This document shows positions 24,521 through 35,993 of a stretch of DNA of 64,000 nucleotides, in pieces. The first letter of the stretch is position 1; each line of letters opens with the position of its first letter. The DNA is from Patiria pectinifera (taxonomy: Eukaryota > Echinodermata > Asteroidea > Valvatida > Asterinidae), in contig CM057135.1 of assembly GCA_029964075.1 (NCBI GenBank), positions 21,354,863-21,418,862 on the forward strand, in the 5' to 3' direction. The notes beneath the pieces were generated by a model. It searched no databases. It was given only the letters and a program-made list of their open reading frames with translations, and was not told where the DNA came from. A program made the position numbers and the translations under genes.

Positions 24521-26300
24521 TGTAACGGTCCGCCGGACGGACGCTGACAGGATAAGGCTTTCCCGATGAGCCTTAACAGGCGACTCCTATATAGGCGTAT
24601 ATCGCTAACTCTAACGTGGACACAATGTTGGCTGCTTATTCTACCTCTTCCTCGCCAGTTAACCAGAGGTGGCAGCAAGTCATTTTTTGCAAGTCCAAGT
24701 CAAGTCACAAGTCATTGTTTGCAAGTCCAAGTCAAGTCACAAGTCATTAGGTCCAGTCACAAGTCAAGTCACAAGTCATTAGGTCCAGTCACAAGTCAAG
24801 TCACAAGTCATTTGGTCTAAACACAAGTCAAGTCACAAGTATCTTTGTCCAAGAACACGTTAAGTTGCACATTATTTTGTCCAGCTGTAATAAGCTAAAA
24901 GAACCTGGCGTCAACTTACGAGTTATTTTGAACATGCCTCCTTAATTCCCCTTTTTCAATGTGTTGCAATTACTATTCTTGTAGTTTATCACATATCTGT
25001 CGGATATTAGCCCTTTGAATACTTTAATAAATTTACTTAACATTGTAGAGATAAATGTTGAAATGACATGAAAAAAAAACTTCACTCACTCGATTACATG
25101 TAGTATACTAACACTTTATTGTTCAATTTTCATGTATACTAAACGCCAACCAATGTGTTAGGCTAATTGACAAAGGCCTGCTTTCTTTTTATGAAAGGTT
25201 CCTTTCAAAGTTTGTTCAACCATTACATTAAGCAATAGACTTGGTCATTGAAAACTGTAGTTTGTTGTGACAGTCTTATTGAAAACTTTTGAAACTAGTG
25301 GGAACTATTCATTTTACTGGATTCAGTCACTGAGGTCTATTTTCTGGAATGAAACTTTCTCGCTGCAATTATATAAACTGCATTTATAAACACCTTGAGT
25401 GGCCTTTTGGGCCTTGTGTTGGGCGACTTCAATTGAAAAAAAATATATGTTTTCATGTACAAACTGTTACACTTCAAATAAACAAGATTTGATAGCATAC
25501 TCTGTGTGGCCTCATAATTATTCCTCCATGACTGAATACACGTTCGATGAGGGAGCTAGTGGCAGGAACAGACAGTACCCTCAAAGCAAGAGGAAAGAGT
25601 CTGGGGAGGCTGTTCTTATTTACCAACCAGAAGTGCATGCAACGTAACAGCTCAGCTCACTGAGATATGATCTACATCTGCAGCTGGGCGAAGTACGTAG
25701 AAACCGCGCAAGCCAAAGTCCGTTTTTTAATGCACGTAAGGCGTAAACCGAATAGCTAATTAAAAGTATAATAGCTTAATTAAAGTGTATTGGGTCGCTC
25801 GAGTAGCGTCTGACTTGGGTTGGTAACAAGTCATTTTTTGCAATCCCAAGTCAAGTCACAAGTCATTGTTTGCAAGTCCAAGTCAAGTCACAAGTCAAAG
25901 CTGGTATTTGCAAGTCAAGTCACAAGTCACAAAAAAAAAGCGACTCGAGTCTGACTCGAGTCCAAGTCACATGACTCGAGTCAGCAATTCTGCAGTTAAC
26001 TCACCAACTAGTGATGTAAAGGCAGCCCGTCCGGTGGGTCCCTCTTCTGGATTAAATCGCTAGCGGATAATCAATCGCAGCGCTGTCAGACATGCATGTA
26101 TTTGACTGACGACTAACTCAAGAACTAACTCGTCTCACGCTTCTGCTTGTGACTTCACTTGTGACTGACCGAGTGAGTGAGTATCGTGTGCGCGGCTGAC
26201 GCACACTTATACCCGCAGGCAGCGCGTGCATAGACAGTAGCAGTGAGGAGACCACGCGGGCACCAGTACCCTAGACTGGCACTATGTCCAATGTTTCGTA
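24521..26300 (-). repeat. 5' LTR of Gypsy 1, split by a hAT element (outer limit uncertain)
   Basis: The inner edge is TGTAACGG at 24521, four bases from the primer-binding site. The LTR resumes at 26001 after the hAT insertion and its duplicated CAGTTAAC. The outer limit, placed near 26.3 kb, is a guess because no second LTR is available for comparison. Confidence 0.5.
24664..25992. mobile_element. Non-autonomous hAT element with AAGTC-type end arrays
   Basis: A 1329-bp element beginning CAGAGGTGG and ending CAATTCTG, so both ends start CAGA when read inward. It is flanked by a perfect 8-bp target duplication, CAGTTAAC (24656-24663 and 25993-26000), the length used by hAT transposases. Arrays of AAGTCA/CAAGTC and GACTCGAGTC units lie just inside both ends (about 24675-24845 and 25820-25985). 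No transposase frame is present, so it must have been moved in trans. Confidence 0.85.
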
Positions 26301-29300
26301 ACAATAGCAAGTTGCCATGCACTGTGCCTTTTACTAAATTTGTCATGAAATATTTGTTTTTAACCAGGAGTGTTAGGGTTATATCAAGAATTACTGGTTT
26401 TATAGTGCCTGCAAGACAAATGGTACAAACTTAATTGACATTTTTGTATCTAGTCAATGCATCATTTCTTCGTGATACCACACAATTCGCACATTTTGCC
26501 TGCAAAATTATGTTTCTCCATTTTTTCAAAACTGTTCTTTCATTTTCCTGTTGCGCAAGATGTGGGCTAATCATTTGCCATGGTTTGCGAGAAATTAACC
26601 AAGCTGCTAGGCTGCCCAGGGTTATGGTTTCTATTTTGGTTTTGGTTTCAACCCCAAGTAGTTCAACCTTTTTTAGTTTTGCTTAAAACACCGGTTGATC
26701 TCAATTTTCTAGAGTATGAATGATTTCCATTTCTAAACGCAGAAGGGTTCACTTGATGCTACAATTGTGACTTAAGAACCTCTCGTCAGATGGGTGTGAC
26801 ATCGCACCAGCTTCAAATGCTCCTCGATGATAGTGGTTGATGAGCTTTGAGTATTGAAACAAGCACATGCATGCTTAATGTAAATTAGAGTGGAAAGTTG
26901 TGACCTCTCAGTGACAAACTTTTTTGAGTTGAACCATCTGCAGTTACTACAAAGGTATGACACAGGTACCATTTAACTCACACAATCAATGCGCATACTA
27001 CTGCTTGGAAAAGAAATCACCCCTAAGCGCTAGGGCCAAATCCAACGGGGGATAGTCCAGGAGTTGAAAACTGTATAATGTGAAAACTCAAACTTGAGCC
27101 ATATGTGAAAAGACAAGTGTCAAAAGTACACAAATGGGCACATATAGCCGATATGGAAAATACTTGCACTCCTGAATATCGTGGTTTATACAAAGGGCTT
27201 TTAATAATTATTGATCCAGTCAAGGTATGTGCAACGGTATTGAAGTGATTTGAATAATGTGGTGTCACAGCGTGATGAAGGGAGTTCGATCCCAAACTAA
27301 ATCAGGATAAGTGTGTTGGAGGCTGCCCAGATGGAATCACGCGGAATAACCAGTTCGGTTCAATTTTAGTGATTAATAGAGAATTTATTCAATCATCGGC
27401 AGAATTAAGTTAATTAGTCATACCTCAGCAAATCAGAGTAGAAATCAGTAGAATAACAATGAGTGAATCAGTTGCAGTAAATTAAGAGATGTTGATCCCA
27501 AAACTTCTCCAGTATATGTGCTATGATGTGCGGATCCCGGTCACGATGCAAAGAAAGATCACAAGGCATAAGATCAAGTTGGAAAAGATCGTCTAGTTAA
27601 GAAGCCCAGGTCGGAAAAGATCCCCAGGTGCAATAAATGAAGGTCTCAATAGACCGCGCCTACATACTGCCTACGGAAAAATAGGACAAGACAACACTGC
27701 GGTCAAAATACATGGTGAATGTGTACACACAATGGCGGTCAAAGGTCACACACACGCTACGCGCGCGCTGTGCATACAGTTACAACGTGGGTGTGTGTGG
27801 GAATCTGTACGACTGTAGCCATGACAACGACGCTGCAAAATTGGAAAGTTTGTGAGTGAAAGTGTCACAAAAACGCAAGTTTCCCGCAAAGTTATGATAA
27901 AAAGGACACTTACCACAGGTTCTAGAGCATAGAAAAGGTGAAATCTCACCGAGAAATTCCGGGCTACAAAAATCAGTGACTGCCGTCCAAAAGTTGGAAG
28001 ACAAGCAGTGCCTGTTTCGCGCGCTACCGCACGATGTGGACACATCACCTAGCGTCTCTAAAATATTATTGCACCCTCAACAAAATGCTGTTACGGATTA
28101 GTTACACCCGTAAATGACACGATATGCTCAAAGGAACCTCCACTTACACATAATTGTAATTCTTATACATTTATAATAAGAAAATGTAGAAGTAACCCTC
28201 TAAAACTATGGACCTACTTGTTTTAAGAGTGAAGGGACATTGACTTAACAAGTGCCACATTTGCAAAGGTCACGCGTCAACAACAACATAGGTCAATCTA
28301 AATATTACCTTGTATCCGGACAGCCGATGTGTGGATGGAGGTTACGTGCCCCTACAAATTCCCTGCTTTAAGACCACACGACCCGAGTGGGCCCTACTCA
28401 AGTACAATGTACCACGTTATTCAAATGTTCTAAGATTTCACTGTGCAACATCAGTATTAAGCACCATATTAATTTTACACATTGGCAAGATATAATTCAA
28501 TATCCAAAATATTTATTTAAAGATAAACTTTAACGAGAACACTTTTAAAAGTTATACGTTCTATATGATAAAGTATGCATACACGTACATGTCTACTGGT
28601 CACTCAACTTCCATTGTTAAAAGGGTGAAGATGACATACTTTGTACATAAACGTAAGAATATGGCATGAATGAAAGATACACACGCATCTCTTACATCAT
28701 ACTACGCATTTGAGTTTTTGACATGTAGTGCAAAATGGGAAACATTTTACAAAAAGCTTTCAATAAATCCAGGCACATGTATTTCCGAAGACCTTCTCAC
28801 TTAACTATGAATAAGTTTAAACTTTAGTCAACTATGGCAAGAAGTTTTAACACTTGTCAATGCACAGGCATCAATCCTTACTTCCAAAATAGTCAAATGA
28901 TGGATATTCACACATCTTTTTCCTTAAATTCTGTTCCACAACCAATTTTCTGACAACCTAGGTCAAAAGTCAGGGCTTGATAATTACCCTTTAAAGTCAA
29001 TACAACAAAATCAACTTCTAACAGCTGCTGTTTTAATTATAAGGTTTTTCCAATAGTCACCTTTAACGACCTTAGAATGTCTTCTTTGACAAAACCAAGC
29101 AAAAGTATACACTTGTACAAGGTAATCTGATTACCCGATTGATTGAAACAATGGTATCAACACCCAAGGTTACTGACATAATCTAGAACTGTCTTCATTT
29201 GCATAACCAGCAACAAACAATGCGATTGGGAAACTGTCACAGATAATCCCATCGACCACAAAAATGTGCTTCCATCAACAGTGGAGCAACACCCGTCACT

Positions 29301-29885
29301 ATCAGTACGTACGGTAAGAAAAAATGGAATTCGGGAAATAATAACATTTTCCACACAAAAATGGCTTTACAAAAGGGTGAAATGCCGAATAAAGTCTCAC
29401 ACACGCGGTCATCAATACCTTACTACATTGTGATATAAGTGAGCTAGAATTTGCCAACTACACAGAAAAGGGCATATAGTTCACCTAAATGCTACAAAAG
29501 CATGAGCCAATAACCCGTCACTATCAGTACGTAGGGTAAAAAGAGGAAATGTCAATACATGAACAATGATTCCCATTCCTACAAAATAGTGATCATAGGC
29601 CATCAGCTGAAACTCAAAAACCGGCTGTAAAATGAGTTTCGTTCCAGCAACACTGGGTCTACTTTTTTAATGCACATATGTGGGGTTCAGTACATCACAA
29701 ACACTATGTCAAAAGTTCTCCAGCAAATATACTCTAGGGTTTTTTTTTACACTTCATCAAAGTTTGCCAATGTTATGTACATGTATATGTATGCTAAAAA
29801 CCCATATTTTCCGGTTTGAGGCCTTGCGTTGGCACTTTCAATTTCAAAACTACGCACGTACAGCACTATAGCTTGTCACATCCTA
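26301..29885. other. Non-coding stretch with old repeats
   Basis: No gene supported. A 21-bp direct repeat containing CCGTCACTATCAGTACGTA occurs at about 29291-29311 and 29513-29533. The 27.3-28.05 kb stretch, beginning GTGTTGGAGGCTGCCC, has the look of a solitary long repeat but could not be matched to a second copy. Confidence 0.4.
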
Positions 29886-30098
29886 CACTCTAGAAACTCC
29901 TGGGTCAGACTCAGTCTGCTCAGTCCTTTTCCAGGTCAAAAAGTGACCCCTTTTGGAGTCAAAAATGACCCCTTTGGAGTAAAAAAAGACATGTTTCTGG
30001 GTCATTTTGACTGAAATGTGTATTTTTTTTACCCAAAAAAGGATTGAGCAAATTTGGATTCAGATTCTGGGTCAATCTGACCCAGGAGATTTTAGAGT
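29886..30098. mobile_element. Short MITE with TA target (Tc1/mariner-like)
   Basis: A 213-bp element. The left end CACTCTAGAAACTCCTGGG matches the inverted right end ACTCTAAAATCTCCTGGG with few differences, and TA stands outside both ends (29884-29885, 30099-30100). TA duplication is typical of Tc1/mariner MITEs. It has no coding capacity. Confidence 0.65.
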
Positions 30099-30801
30099 TA
30101 AAAAATATATTTTATGTACATTGGCAATTGGGTTACACAGAACATGACCTTTTGTTTTCTCATCTGGTAGACATCACCGCAGTCCCTCTTCCAAATAATA
30201 TTTCACTGTAATCTAACTTATTTGGCAGCATACAACAATGCAATTATTTTGAAGGTTTATAATGCAGTGGTGGAACCAGCTCATCATTAATGAAAGTGAG
30301 GGGGTGCCCAAAATGGAGGTGTCTTTATAGTAAATAAATACCGGTACATGTAACCAGCAGAAGAAACAGGAAAGAAGACAAGACATGTCCCTTTAAACAA
30401 AGCAAACTAACGCATATTAAAAAAAAAAATGGGTGCTATGCCCCCCAAACCCTCTGGATCTGCTGTGGTGAACCAGGTACGTCACTTAAAGAACCTTCTA
30501 CTTGTAAGAAAGACCACCTTTTTTGGAATGAAACAGGCTTTAAATACAATTCTAAATCAAAGGACCATCGGATAGAAGTCAGAGTCTGGTTTAATAATTT
30601 CAAAAATCAACCATTGTACATTTATTTTTACATTTATTATTTTCAAAACAGCCATCTTGGTTTGGAGAAAAGCCTTAAGATCAGTCTTTTGTCATAGAAA
30701 ATTTCAGCTTTTTATTCATTGATACATTGATTAGCACTGAAAAAAATGTTTGCATGTATATCAATAAAAAAGGAAAACAAAACCATAACTCATACTATTT
30801 T
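30099..30801. other. AT-rich non-coding DNA
   Basis: No gene or recognisable repeat seen. It ends at the GTAT target duplication (30802-30805) of the second Gypsy element. Confidence 0.5.
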
Positions 30802-30805
30802 GTAT

Positions 30806-31640
30806 TGTGGCGGGAATATCTGTTACCCGATCCGTAGTTCCTTTACCCAGACAACCTAGCTTAGGATCAATACCCCAGCAGCCGGGAATGCAGGCCCGTT
30901 TGGATGGAAATATACCGCCCTATACGCGTAGCGGCACTCACCCACGCCCCTCAACCCTCAAGATGGACAAAGACAAACAATTAAGTACACAACAGTCAAT
31001 GACCTCAATTACTGATTGATTTATTTACATAGAATTATGTCATATGATGGACCTCTCGTTAAATTATAATGTTAGCCTCTAATAAGTGATTGGTCTCTGA
31101 GCCTCTCAATTATTTCTGTACGGGTAGCCTCGCATAAGCCGCTACGGTAAGGCAGTGCTGGGCAGCACGGCGATGCCTGGCTGGGGATAGCCTCTGAATC
31201 CCGGGTAAGAACCGTACGCCTCTAGCGTTCCTGTGCGCCTCCACTCTCCCGCCCTCCACCGTTTCCAGTCGCGATCCTTCCTCGAGGCGGCGGGTAGATG
31301 AGCGCGCCCTTCCGGCTCCGTCACGTTACAATCGGCAGATCGCTGTATGTTGCTCCGCCTCCAGTAGCCTCCGCGGACTCCGTGCCTCCTTATGCCAGCC
31401 CGACTTCACCGCGCCACCCAGCACACGCCCGTCAGCGCGCGCAAGATAATTTGCCTACCGTCTCTTCCCCGTAGATAATCTCGGTGTACGCTCGGAAGGT
31501 TGTATCTGAGATAAGCCTAATTTGTGACAGTGTGTCTACCTGAACTGAGCCTGTCTCTCAACTGCCCGGGGCGTTATATAGGGCCCACAGCCGCGAGCGC
31601 GCCCTCTCTAGACTACGCTGCTATAGTAATTTGCGCCACA
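30806..31640 (-). repeat. 3' LTR of Gypsy 2
   Basis: An 835-bp LTR beginning TGTGGCGGG and ending GCGCCACA (plus-strand reading). It is about 97% identical by hand alignment to the copy at 49803-50651, apart from a 13-base gap. The left flank is GTAT. Confidence 0.9.
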
Positions 31641-31687
31641 AAGCCTCTAAAACTTAAGAAATGATGGCTTAGAGAAACGAGCCTAAC

Positions 31688-32674
31688 TCATAGGAAATCC
31701 GTACGAACATGCTGCCTCTGTGATCTCTCGGATGCGCTGTTACTTCTTGCGGAAATCTTGGTCGAACTGGACATCGTACACCCCTCCAACCGCTGCTCAC
31801 GAACTTTCACACCCTCCTTGTACTCGAGGGTGGTCGACACCTCCTTCATTCGGGTAACCCTGCCCCTCAGTACCTCTTCCAGGGATGTCACGTGGATTGG
31901 GCGCAGATCCTCTCGGATGTGCGCAGCTGCTCCGTTGTTGGGTGCTGCCTCAGCCGCCTCATGTTGTTGCAACTCTTCCGCCTCCTCTTCACTGCTCTCC
32001 ACGTGGTCCTGCTGGGCCATAAGGAGCATCCCCCGAGGCTTACCACCAAGTGGCTTACGCACTGGGGCTGGCACATCTTCTTCTAGCAAGGACAAAGAGG
32101 CCGGTGACAAAGACAGTCCTCCACTTGCCTCCGGTCCTACAATCGAGAGATCCAGGGGGCCTCCTTGAGTGATTGTACTCTGCTTAGCGGACTTCCGCTT
32201 GGCTGGCGGTTCCTCCTGTGCCTCTGGCTCACTTTGAGTCGGTCGCTTCCCTCCCCGTGGTTGTTCGTCGACGTCGTCTCTCTGATAAAGTATACGTAGG
32301 GCCTCTGCCCACGTCTCAGCATCTCCAAGATCCTTCACCTTCCGTCCCTCTGGTGTCTTCACCACCCTCCGTCTGGTCTCCTTTGCCGCTTTTTCTCCCT
32401 CTTCCGAACGTCGCCTCTGCGCCCGCTCTCTCTCAGTCTCCAAGGGGAGAAGATCCACCTCATGGATGTGGGCCTCGTGATTCTGACGGTAGTGTCTTCG
32501 CAAGTTATCCTTCCTCGTACTCTTGAAGGGACACCGTACGCACCAAGCGAAGATCTGAGACGGGCCATGACCCACCTGTCTATGTCGGGCCAGGCTGGTC
32601 CTGTGCTGAAACGTCAGTGAGCACTCTTCACATTGGAACTTTTTCTTTTCCTGCTCCTTCGTTGTGTTCAGTCG
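31688..32674 (-). mobile_element. Extra frame of Gypsy 2 with C2H2 zinc fingers
   Basis: Between the integrase and the 3' LTR lies an open frame of about 300 residues. It starts with two C2H2-type fingers (FQCEECSLTFQHRTSLARH near 32.6 kb, then CVRCPFKSTRKDNLRRHYRQ). An Arg/Glu-rich and then acidic, low-complexity tail follows. Vertebrate retroviruses and some Gypsy elements keep env or accessory genes in this position; a DNA-binding-type accessory protein is less usual. Its role is unknown. It is part of the fossil element. Confidence 0.6.
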
Positions 32675-32744
32675 TCGTCACCTAACAAGTAAACAATACA
32701 AACAAATTGATAAGTTACTGAATTTGTACCGAATTATATGCTGC

Positions 32745-34137
32745 CTAACGGAAACGGAGAGGTAGCCTCCTTTCCCTCCGTGGGTTTCTTCGATTCTGGC
32801 TTACAGGATCATTCTCCGTGTCCTGCATAGTCTCTGTAATTCCGTCTCCGTCAATGCTCCCTATGTCAAGTACTGGGTCAGTTTGTGTGTCCTCTACACC
32901 TCTTTCAGGAATCGTTTCCTCGTCACTCCTCTGGTGGAATCGCTCCTGATCCACATGAGGCGGAGTTTCAGTGACTTGTGTCGGAGGTTTTGTTGGCCAA
33001 GACTCCATAGGAGTGCCTTTGTAAGGCTTCAGTCTATCGACATGAACCACGGGCATCTTTCCTCTGGGTTTGTCTTGTACCCTGTAGTTTACGTCTGACA
33101 GCTTCCTTATGATGAGGTACGGTCCTTCCCATCTTGAAACTAACTTTTGGGAGGCCCCTTTCTTCCTTGCATGGTTATACAACCAGACGAAGTCACCTTC
33201 ATCATAACCTGCACCCTCAACTTGTCTGTCATACGACAACTTTTGGCGTCTAGCACTAGTTTTGGTTTGTTCTCTGGCTCGCTCGTGGGCCTTTTGCATC
33301 CTCCTGCGCAACTCCTCCCCATAGTCTGTCTTTGGTTCCATAGCCTCGTCATCAGGAGGAGGCGCTTCTATAGTAAGGTCCACCGGCAGCATAACCTCCC
33401 TGCCCAACATGAGCATGTTCGGAGTCTCGCCTGTTGATTCTTGTGGTACCGATCTGTATGCGAATGTAGCAAAGGGGAGTTGCTGGTCCCAGTCTCTCTG
33501 GTTACGATGGGGGTCTAGCATCATCGCCACCGTATCGATAATTGTCTTGTTATACCGCTCCACTAATCAATCTGATTTGGGGTTGTAGGCAACCGTGCGA
33601 GTTTTCTGAATGCCTAGTATCTGACACATCTCGGCGAAGACGTCCGCCTCGAAGTTGCGACCCTGATCTGAGTGCAATTCCTTTGGTACGCCATATCGGC
33701 AAACGAAGTTCTCTACAAATGCCTTGGCTACCGTCTCGGCTGTACTGTCGGGGAGGGCGTAAGCCTCCATCCACTTGGTGAAGTAGTCGGCTATAACTAG
33801 CACCCATTTGTTGCCTCTCTCCATCTCAGGCATTGGGCCGACGAGATCCAACGCCACCCTTTCCATCGGAGCGCCGATTCGGTACTGTCTGAGTAGTGCA
33901 CGCCTCTTCCGAGCAGGGGACTTTCGTTTAGTACAGATATTGCATTTCCTGCACCAGGCTCTCACGTCCGCCGCCATTCCAGACCAGTAATATCTCAACT
34001 GATTCCAAAGTGTCCTCCGGTCTTCCCTCCATGCAACTCATCCATCTTCGCCTCTCGAAAGCCGACTGGGAGGACTATCTGCCACTTTACCTCCCTACCG
34101 TCGATTGCCTCCTTTACCTCCCTACCATTGCGACCAA
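32745..34137 (-). mobile_element. Integrase part of Gypsy 2
   Basis: Minus strand: a zinc-binding start (CRKCNICTKRKSP near 33.93 kb), the catalytic core with MERVALDLVGPMPE and VLVIADYFTKW, and a C-terminal region with GPYLIIRKLSDVNYRV. The part ends on the right at the TATTAT where the 9.9-kb segment is inserted. It is similar to the integrase of Gypsy 1, so both belong to the same general clade. Confidence 0.75.
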
Positions 34138-35107
34138 TATTATAAATCTAATAAATCTCGGAAAATTCCAAATTTACATTTAAGAATTTCTGTAAACTTG
34201 ATAAGTTCTGATAAATCATTATTATATCTACTTACATTCCCAGTTAGATGTTAAATGTCATATGTCAGAAAATTATTTTCTTATTTTTCGGGGCATTTTC
34301 AAAGGGTTCACTTTGCAATGAAAATAAAATTTAACTTTGTAGTGGTTGAATTAACTCGCAATTTATGGAAGGGAGTGTTTAGAACTTGATGAAATTTCAC
34401 TATCTGTGAAATTTCAGTTAAAACCTTTGCTCTAGCTAGGCGCTACAGGCGAAAAATCAAAGTGCGCCACGTTAGGGGCCGCGCCACGTTAGGGTACATC
34501 AACAATACATGTATATGTTACCTAGTTGGTACTGACGTTCACTACAACGTACACTAAAACCAAAACGTGGTTTCCGGTAACGTACGTGGACTACAGGGGG
34601 ATCGATAATTGGGGTACAGCCGAAGGATAGTTTTTTCTGCCCTCTGGGAAAAAAGTGGCCTAACACACAGTGGGTCACAAATTATGTCATGTATTTCTTG
34701 TGCAAACTACAAAGCCGAATAGCTTACGGACAATAATGGGAGTGAAATGAAATTTGAAGCGTTTCGGAAAGATTCCCCATATATCTGATCATCTCTTGTC
34801 ACCCTGTGCACAAACCCCATGGGGCTGGTATGGAAATTTCGAAGTGTTTTTTTTAGTAAAAACTTAAATATTTTCCCAGCTAAATTGGATTTTTTAGGGT
34901 ATATTATCACTTTCTGATGCCTTGATGGCTAATAGGTCACTGGTGAAGGGAATAAATTAGTGATGGCCAGAAATGGGAATCTTTCCCTGACGCCATTTTC
35001 AAAACAGAAAAAAACGACAATTGTTTTTGCTACCCTTGTACCTCAGAGTCAGAGAGTATACATTCATGAGAATTACTGTGTAAGGAATATGTTGACAAAG
35101 TCTTTAA

Positions 35108-35593
35108 AGGGAATGTACATCATTGGCTTATGCTTTAATTTTCAGAAATGAACTATTTGAGGGGTTAGTATAATAGATCAAATTATTGTTACACTGACAT
35201 GTTTCAAGTTTTGTTTTCGAAAATGCTGAAAAAAAACCCAAGAAAAACAAAAATGTTCAAGTAGTCTAGTTCCCTGACTCCACTGAAGATGAAATGGATC
35301 AATTTACAGATGCCGGAAAATTGTACGCTCAGGGAACCAGTCTAGCTGACCTGCACCCATTCATGAACATAAAACCAATAAGCAAACAAAATTGGACTGG
35401 GAAAATGGTAAATTTTGGAGCAGTAGTGAAAAATAGTTAGGTTTTTCCTACGGTGGTCGGCCGACCACCGTTGGAAATGTAAACAAAAACACAATTTTCT
35501 TGAAAATGACTTCACACCAGGTGCCATAATTTTACAGGATGCTTTAAACTGTCATTTTATTTTTTCAATGTTTGCAAATGTTGTATTTTCCCT
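35108..35593. mobile_element. TTAA-flanked MITE, copy 2
   Basis: A 486-bp copy bounded by TTAA at 35104-35107 and 35594-35597. It begins AGGGAATGTACATC, ends TTGTATTTTCCCT, and has the internal palindrome-like CGGTGGTCGGCCGACCACCG near 35451-35470. It is very similar to copy 1 over its length. Confidence 0.85.
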
Positions 35594-35993
35594 TTAAGAG
35601 AGATTTGTAGGCGAATGTGTGGCCAACTTAGTAAATTTTTACATGTCACTGCATGTTGACGCCCTCAACGGGTGCGTGATGAACGAAGGCGGAAACATGC
35701 ATTGACATGTAGAATTTCACTTAGTTGGCCCAAAATAAGTTGTACATCGGGAAGCCGCAACACATTAACACATTTTCAATGCTTTAGTTTCCAAAAATAA
35801 TAAGTGACTTATTTTTACTAATAAATGCTACTTCAAGTGAAGTTTTATCTTAGCTCCTCTCCCCCCCCCCCCCACCCAAATTTATTTTTGAATTTCATCT
35901 CTAAAGCTACTTGACAAATTACTTTTGTCCATTTGAATATGGATAGACAAATAATACATGTACATGTATATGTTATGTTTTCCTTTGGTGCAG

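Larger units (their letters stand above)
20850..26300 (-). mobile_element. Ty3/Gypsy element 1, broken, minus strand
   Basis: Parts read right to left: 5' LTR from about 26.3 kb to 24521, a primer-binding-type site at 24502-24516 (minus strand TGGTGTCAGAAGTGG), gag with a CCHC knuckle near 24.1 kb, protease with LVDTGATDT near 23.85 kb, reverse transcriptase (KKDGSQRFCVDYR, MPFGLCNAT) near 23.2-22.9 kb, RNase H, then integrase (zinc-binding block near 21.8 kb, core at 21.7-21.3 kb) ending near 20.9 kb. No 3' LTR was found. It is clearly broken, with roughly ten or more breaks, and looks old. A hAT element has landed in its LTR. Confidence 0.8.

Noticed and set aside
27290-28060. Possible solitary LTR or tRNA-like element
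   Set aside because: It starts GTGTTGGAGGCTGCC but no second copy, matching end or target duplication could be found.
30807-31019. Plus-strand ORF repeated at 49765-50016
   Set aside because: It lies inside the two Gypsy LTRs and appears twice only because the LTRs are copies.
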